The position numbers and the translations under genes were made by a program. The notes under the pieces were generated by a model, which was not told the DNA's origin, ran no database searches, and worked only from the letters and a program-made list of their open reading frames with translations. This document shows, one piece after another, positions 33,713-36,464 of a DNA stretch of 36,464 bases (the first letter of the stretch is position 1; each line of letters begins with the position of its first letter). The stretch is from assembly GCA_020632665.1 (NCBI GenBank), contig JACKFC010000040.1, forward strand, positions 1 through 36,464, written 5' to 3'. The DNA comes from Deltaproteobacteria bacterium (GTDB taxonomy: Bacteria > Myxococcota_A > UBA9042).

Positions 33713-33770
33713 GTGGCAGCAGCGACAGCGGCAGCAACAGCAGCAGCAGCAGCGGCGGCAGCAACCCCAC
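33713..33770. repeat. CAG/AGCGGC low-complexity tract
   Basis: A run of trinucleotide-like repeats (GGCAGCAGCGACAGCGGC, then AACAGCAGCAGCAGCAGC). It lies just upstream of the phosphotransferase start and accounts for the Leu-rich open frame read in the minus direction. It could vary in length by slippage. Confidence 0.7.
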
Positions 33771-33883
33771 CAACCTCACCCCACCCCGCCGTCAAAGCCG
33801 AAGCCGCAGCGAAGCGAAGGCGAAGTGCCAAGGCGGCGAAACCCACCCCGCAGCCAACCCAAACGCCAAAGCACGGGGGATGC

Positions 33884-33915
33884 CCGAAGGGGGAGCGCAA
33901 GCGGTCCCCCTTCGG
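33884..33915. repeat. 11-bp perfect inverted repeat, possible intergenic palindromic element
   Basis: CCGAAGGGGGA (33884-33894) and TCCCCCTTCGG (33905-33915) are perfect complements around a 10-base loop. The sequence style, G-run palindromes in a non-coding gap, is like dispersed REP-type elements. Only one copy is in the window, so dispersal cannot be judged here. Confidence 0.55.
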
Positions 33916-33933
33916 AAAGGGGGAAGGTCCAAG

Positions 33934-33957
33934 GAAGGGGGCGGAGCCCCCTTCTTT
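33934..33957. terminator. GC-rich hairpin downstream of the HYDIN-like lipoprotein gene
   Basis: GAAGGGGGC (33934-33942) and GCCCCCTTC (33946-33954) form a perfect 9-bp stem with a GGA loop, 46 bases past the stop of the gene at 34000-36156. On the plus strand it is followed by a short TTT; on the minus strand by CCTTGG. The T-run is poor, so this may be a GC-type terminator or part of the repeat element beside it. A third small hairpin, CGCCT/AGGCG, lies at 33969-33981. Confidence 0.4.
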
Positions 33958-33999
33958 GATCCCCCTCACGCCTGAAAGGCGAAAACCCAAACCTCGCGC

Positions 34000-36156
34000 T
34001 CAAGGCACGGAGATCGTCACCAGCGCCGGCAAGCTATTGCTCTGTGTGGTGAGCGCGCCGGGAATGAAAGAGGCCACGCGCAGCGCAATCTGGTAGCTCC
34101 CGGCGAGGTCGGGAGCAAAGCCGCGCAGCGCACCGTCACTGATCTCGTCCTCGAACCAAGCAGCCGATCCAGCCGGTCGCTGGACGATCGTCCACTGAAA
34201 GGCGCCAAAATCACCAACCGGATGGCTACCAGCCTGAACCTTGGCCGCGAGCCAGACGGTCTTGCCAACCGCGACCGGGCCCTTCGCAGCCACCGTCGCC
34301 GAGGCCGGCACGAGCCCCTTGCTGCTGTTGCCCTCGAGCTGGATGCTCAACTTCTCGACCTTCCCCGCGCAGCTCGCGCCGTCCCACAGCCCACGGCACC
34401 AATAGAGGTGGAGCTGGCCGTAGTGCGGCTTGCCCAGGGTCGACTTCGGCGCCCAGTTGACGCCGAGCGTGGCCATCCCGAAAGGCCCGATGGTCTGCGC
34501 GTAGCTCCCGGAGATGAGCGAATATTCGTCACTCGGCGCGCCGGTCTCGCAGGCGTTGTCTTGGCTCACCTGGTAGCCCGTCAGGCAGCCGTGGGTGATG
34601 TGCAGCGGCGCGCAGCTCTGGTTCGCCAGCGTGATGCTGCTGCTGGCCGATTGACCGGGCGTGGCCAAGAAGGTCGGCGGCGCGGGCCCGAAACGCAGGC
34701 TCGGCTCGTTGCAAGGCCCCGCGAGCACGGGCAGCGAGAGCTCCTCCTGTTCGGCATCGTGGGTGAGCCCGACGCGCAGCACTGCCGGCGGCGGGTCGGC
34801 GTTCTGCTTCCAGGCGACGACGAGCTCGGCGACACCGCCGGACGCGATGGTCCACGGCGCCTGTTGCTCGCCGCCCTGCGCGATGTGGCTGCCGAAGGCG
34901 GCGGCGATCTCGGCGTCCTGCGCAGCGGCGTTGCCGGGCGCGAGCGCGAGGCTGTGCACCAGGAGCGGCGCGGGTCCGTGGTTCTGCAGCTTGCACACCG
35001 CCTTGCCCCCGGGCGGGCCGGCGCCGAGGTCGAAGACCTGCTTGCCGCCGCAGGCCAGCGTGTAGTGCGAGAGCGGCGACCACGCCGTCGTGATCGGGAT
35101 GCTCTTCTTCTGCGCCGCGTCCCCCATGGCGTGGACCACGAGGCTGCTGCTGGCGGGCGTCTGGCTGTCGTCTTTGGGCTCGAAGCGGATGCAGACGGGG
35201 AGCAGCGTCGGCGCGTCCTTCGGGTTGTCGCCGCTGCCGTAGATGCCGATCGGGGTGCCGGGCGCCGGCGGCTCGACCAGCTTGAAGCGCGGATCTGCGG
35301 GCTGCAGCTCGATGGACTGCACCGTCAGCGCCTTGCAGCCGATATTGCCGATGCTGGTGCAGGCGACCTTGCCGTTGTAGGGGCCGGCGTTCTTGATCGT
35401 CAGCTTGGGGTCGCCGAGGACCAGCTTCGCGTCGGTGCACGGGGTCGCCACCGTGAGCACCAGCACCGGCTGCTTCGGGTCGTCACTGTGGACGGTGAGC
35501 GTGGCGATGGCCTGGTCGGCGAGCTTGGGCTCGGTGGTCCAGATCGCGGAGAGCGTCAAGGTCTGGAAGGGCTGCAGCGCATAGGGATAGTCGTCGGGGC
35601 CGAGCGGGGTGTCGTACCAATCCAAAGCGATCTGCGGCGTCTCGCTGAACCAGTCCAGGGCGCTGATGTGCAGCGGCACGTCGCCCTTGTTCTCCAGCTC
35701 GATCTTGATCTTCAGCTTGCTGTTGTCAGCCTGCGGGTTCGGGTTGATCCAGAAGGCCTGCACCGGCACTTCCTGACCGTCCAGGCGCGCCACCAGCGCC
35801 GGCTGCAAGGTGACCTCGGCGTCGATCACGGCACTTCCGGGCCCGGCCGCATCGCTTCCGGTCACCCCATCCACGCCCCCACCGGGCGCGAGTACGTCAC
35901 AATCGGCTCCGCAATCCCCCGCATCGCTCCCGTCAACGCCGCCACCCCCGCCGGTCGAGTCCCCGCCCCCACCGACGACGTCGCCGCCGCCGCCATCGAG
36001 ACCACCGCCACCAGCAAAGAGGTTGACCTCACCAGCGTCCCCGTCGCCACCGCAGCCGACGAGCCCGCTCCCAAGAAAGGCAAGCGCAGCAAGCGCGCAG
36101 ACGATGCGCAGCGAGCGCAGCCGACCGGATCGACACGTCGGGGGCGAATTCGACAT
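34000..36156 (-). CDS. Lipoprotein with tandem HYDIN/ASPM-like beta-sandwich domains
   Basis: 718 residues. The ATG at 36156 sits just after GGGAGGAG; the frame is open to 36252 but would lengthen the n-region by 32 residues. The signal peptide ends in lipobox LVGC (Cys35). A Gly/Asp-rich linker (GGGGLDGGGGD, then VVGGGGD and so on) extends to about residue 110. The rest is a series of roughly 100-residue beta-sandwich units with the phrases ELENKGDVPLHISALDW, TVHSDDPKQPVLVLTV, ITLANQSCAPLHI and ATLGVNWAPKS, typical of ASPM-SPD-2-Hydin or 'choice-of-anchor D' repeats. The last 100 residues (KTVWLAAKVQAGSHP, then AFQWTIVQRPAGSAAWF) resemble a PKD/REJ-type domain. Surface adhesion or scaffold function is inferred. 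It is divergent from the epimerase gene. Confidence 0.87.
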   Translation of the reverse strand: MSNSPPTCRSGRLRSLRIVCALAALAFLGSGLVGCGGDGDAGEVNLFAGGGGLDGGGGDVVGGGGDSTGGGGGVDGSDAGDCGADCDVLAPGGGVDGVTGSDAAGPGSAVIDAEVTLQPALVARLDGQEVPVQAFWINPNPQADNSKLKIKIELENKGDVPLHISALDWFSETPQIALDWYDTPLGPDDYPYALQPFQTLTLSAIWTTEPKLADQAIATLTVHSDDPKQPVLVLTVATPCTDAKLVLGDPKLTIKNAGPYNGKVACTSIGNIGCKALTVQSIELQPADPRFKLVEPPAPGTPIGIYGSGDNPKDAPTLLPVCIRFEPKDDSQTPASSSLVVHAMGDAAQKKSIPITTAWSPLSHYTLACGGKQVFDLGAGPPGGKAVCKLQNHGPAPLLVHSLALAPGNAAAQDAEIAAAFGSHIAQGGEQQAPWTIASGGVAELVVAWKQNADPPPAVLRVGLTHDAEQEELSLPVLAGPCNEPSLRFGPAPPTFLATPGQSASSSITLANQSCAPLHITHGCLTGYQVSQDNACETGAPSDEYSLISGSYAQTIGPFGMATLGVNWAPKSTLGKPHYGQLHLYWCRGLWDGASCAGKVEKLSIQLEGNSSKGLVPASATVAAKGPVAVGKTVWLAAKVQAGSHPVGDFGAFQWTIVQRPAGSAAWFEDEISDGALRGFAPDLAGSYQIALRVASFIPGALTTQSNSLPALVTISVP

Positions 36157-36254
36157 CACTCCTCCCATCACGAGCCGTGGCACTTGACCCATGATCTCGG
36201 CCGATGAGACTACAGGCTCGGCGGCAAGGACGCCACGCACACCCAGGAGCAAGC
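36157..36254. promoter_or_regulatory. 98-base divergent spacer
   Basis: It separates the minus-strand lipoprotein start (36156) from the plus-strand epimerase start (36255) and must hold both promoters. The SD elements GGGAGGAG (minus) and AGGAGC (plus) are visible; no clear core promoter can be picked. Confidence 0.3.
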
Positions 36255-36464
36255 ATGGCCCACGCCGACCCGATCGTCGCCGGAGAGCTGGTCGCCGTCA
36301 CCGGAGCCAACGGCTTCGTCGGAGCCCACGTCGTCGCAGCGGCGCTGCGCCATGGCCTGCGCGTGCGCGCCATCGTGCGCGACGCCGCGTCGGCCGAGAA
36401 GCGCGCGCCGATCGAGAAGATGCTGCAATGCCTCGAAGTCGATCCCGAGGGGCGACTCGAATAC
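36255..36464 (+). CDS. NAD-dependent epimerase/dehydratase (extended SDR), N-terminal fragment
   Basis: The first 70 residues, open to the right edge. The ATG at 36255 follows AGGAGC at a spacing of four. ELVAVTGANGFVGAHVV carries the G-x-x-G-x-x-G dinucleotide-binding motif (Gly17, Gly20, Gly23) of extended short-chain dehydrogenases, and LRVRAIVRD is the usual second strand that selects the cofactor. Relatives include dihydroflavonol-4-reductase-like and nucleotide-sugar epimerases. The substrate cannot be told from this part. Confidence 0.88.
   Translation, partial: MAHADPIVAGELVAVTGANGFVGAHVVAAALRHGLRVRAIVRDAASAEKRAPIEKMLQCLEVDPEGRLEY

Larger units (their letters stand above)
33642..33999. 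other. 358-base intergenic region, low complexity and palindromes
   Basis: No credible gene; reading frames here are Ala-runs or repeat-derived. It holds a GCAGCAAC/CAG-type low-complexity stretch (about 33713-33770) and a cluster of palindromes (33884-33981), listed separately. It should also contain the promoter of the phosphotransferase gene on the minus strand. Confidence 0.6.

Noticed and set aside
33535..33990. Minus-strand open frame with an Ala-run across the palindrome cluster
   Set aside because: The product comes from low-complexity and palindromic DNA, has no SD and overlaps the phosphotransferase start region.

Overview
The window is a very GC-rich (about 70% by eye) stretch of a Gram-negative bacterial chromosome. 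The best guess is an uncultured deltaproteobacterium or Myxococcota-type organism. The grounds are the strong GC third-position bias, many lipobox signal peptides followed by Asp/Ala/Thr/Gly-rich linkers, Cys-rich CDDGDACT / CNGTLYCD modules, two DUF2330 proteins ending in a MYXO-CTERM-like tail (Cys, one membrane helix, Arg cluster), and a Tat-dependent lipoprotein. No rRNA, tRNA, transposase, integrase, phage gene or CRISPR array was seen. The taxonomic guess is inference.

Layout. (1) 1-5068, minus strand: three close or overlapping envelope genes, read from right to left. They are a DUF2330 protein, a lipoprotein made of 17 exact 24-residue MORN-like repeats, and a Cys-rich lipoprotein cut by the left edge. 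(2) 5069-5404: a divergent intergenic region with a strong nested hairpin that touches the ribosome binding site of the next operon. (3) 5405-13187, plus strand: a V/A-type ATPase operon in the order E - DUF2764 - A - B - D - I - K. This is the compact order known from Chlamydia, spirochaetes and Bacteroidetes, with no recognisable C, F or G genes. (4) 13264-16771: three tightly linked envelope genes, the last a second DUF2330 protein. (5) 16957-22533: an 1858-residue thioester alpha-2-macroglobulin whose cytoplasmic N-terminus looks like a degenerate ECF sigma factor followed by a ZAS-type His-x3-Cys-x2-Cys anti-sigma motif. Four further membrane helices interrupt the macroglobulin part. (6) 22619-28123: an 1834-residue lipoprotein with six tandem Cys-rich modules and two propeller-like regions. 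(7) 28152-36156: a DUF1513 Tat lipoprotein (minus), a GAF-GGDEF diguanylate cyclase (plus), a Cys-rich lipoprotein with a C-terminal monohaem cytochrome c domain (minus), a membrane-anchored APH-like phosphotransferase (minus), a palindrome-rich gap, and a lipoprotein with HYDIN/ASPM-like beta-sandwich domains (minus). (8) 36255 to the edge: the start of an NAD-dependent epimerase/dehydratase.

How it fits together. The V-ATPase would couple ATP to ion movement at the inner membrane, and its proteolipid keeps the ligand set of Na+-type rings. Most other genes encode surface or periplasmic proteins, so the region is an energy-coupling operon embedded in an envelope-protein neighbourhood. The strongest candidate for an undescribed system is the sigma-like / ZAS / thioester-macroglobulin fusion. 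It has the parts of a one-protein transmembrane sensor that could link periplasmic protease attack to transcription.
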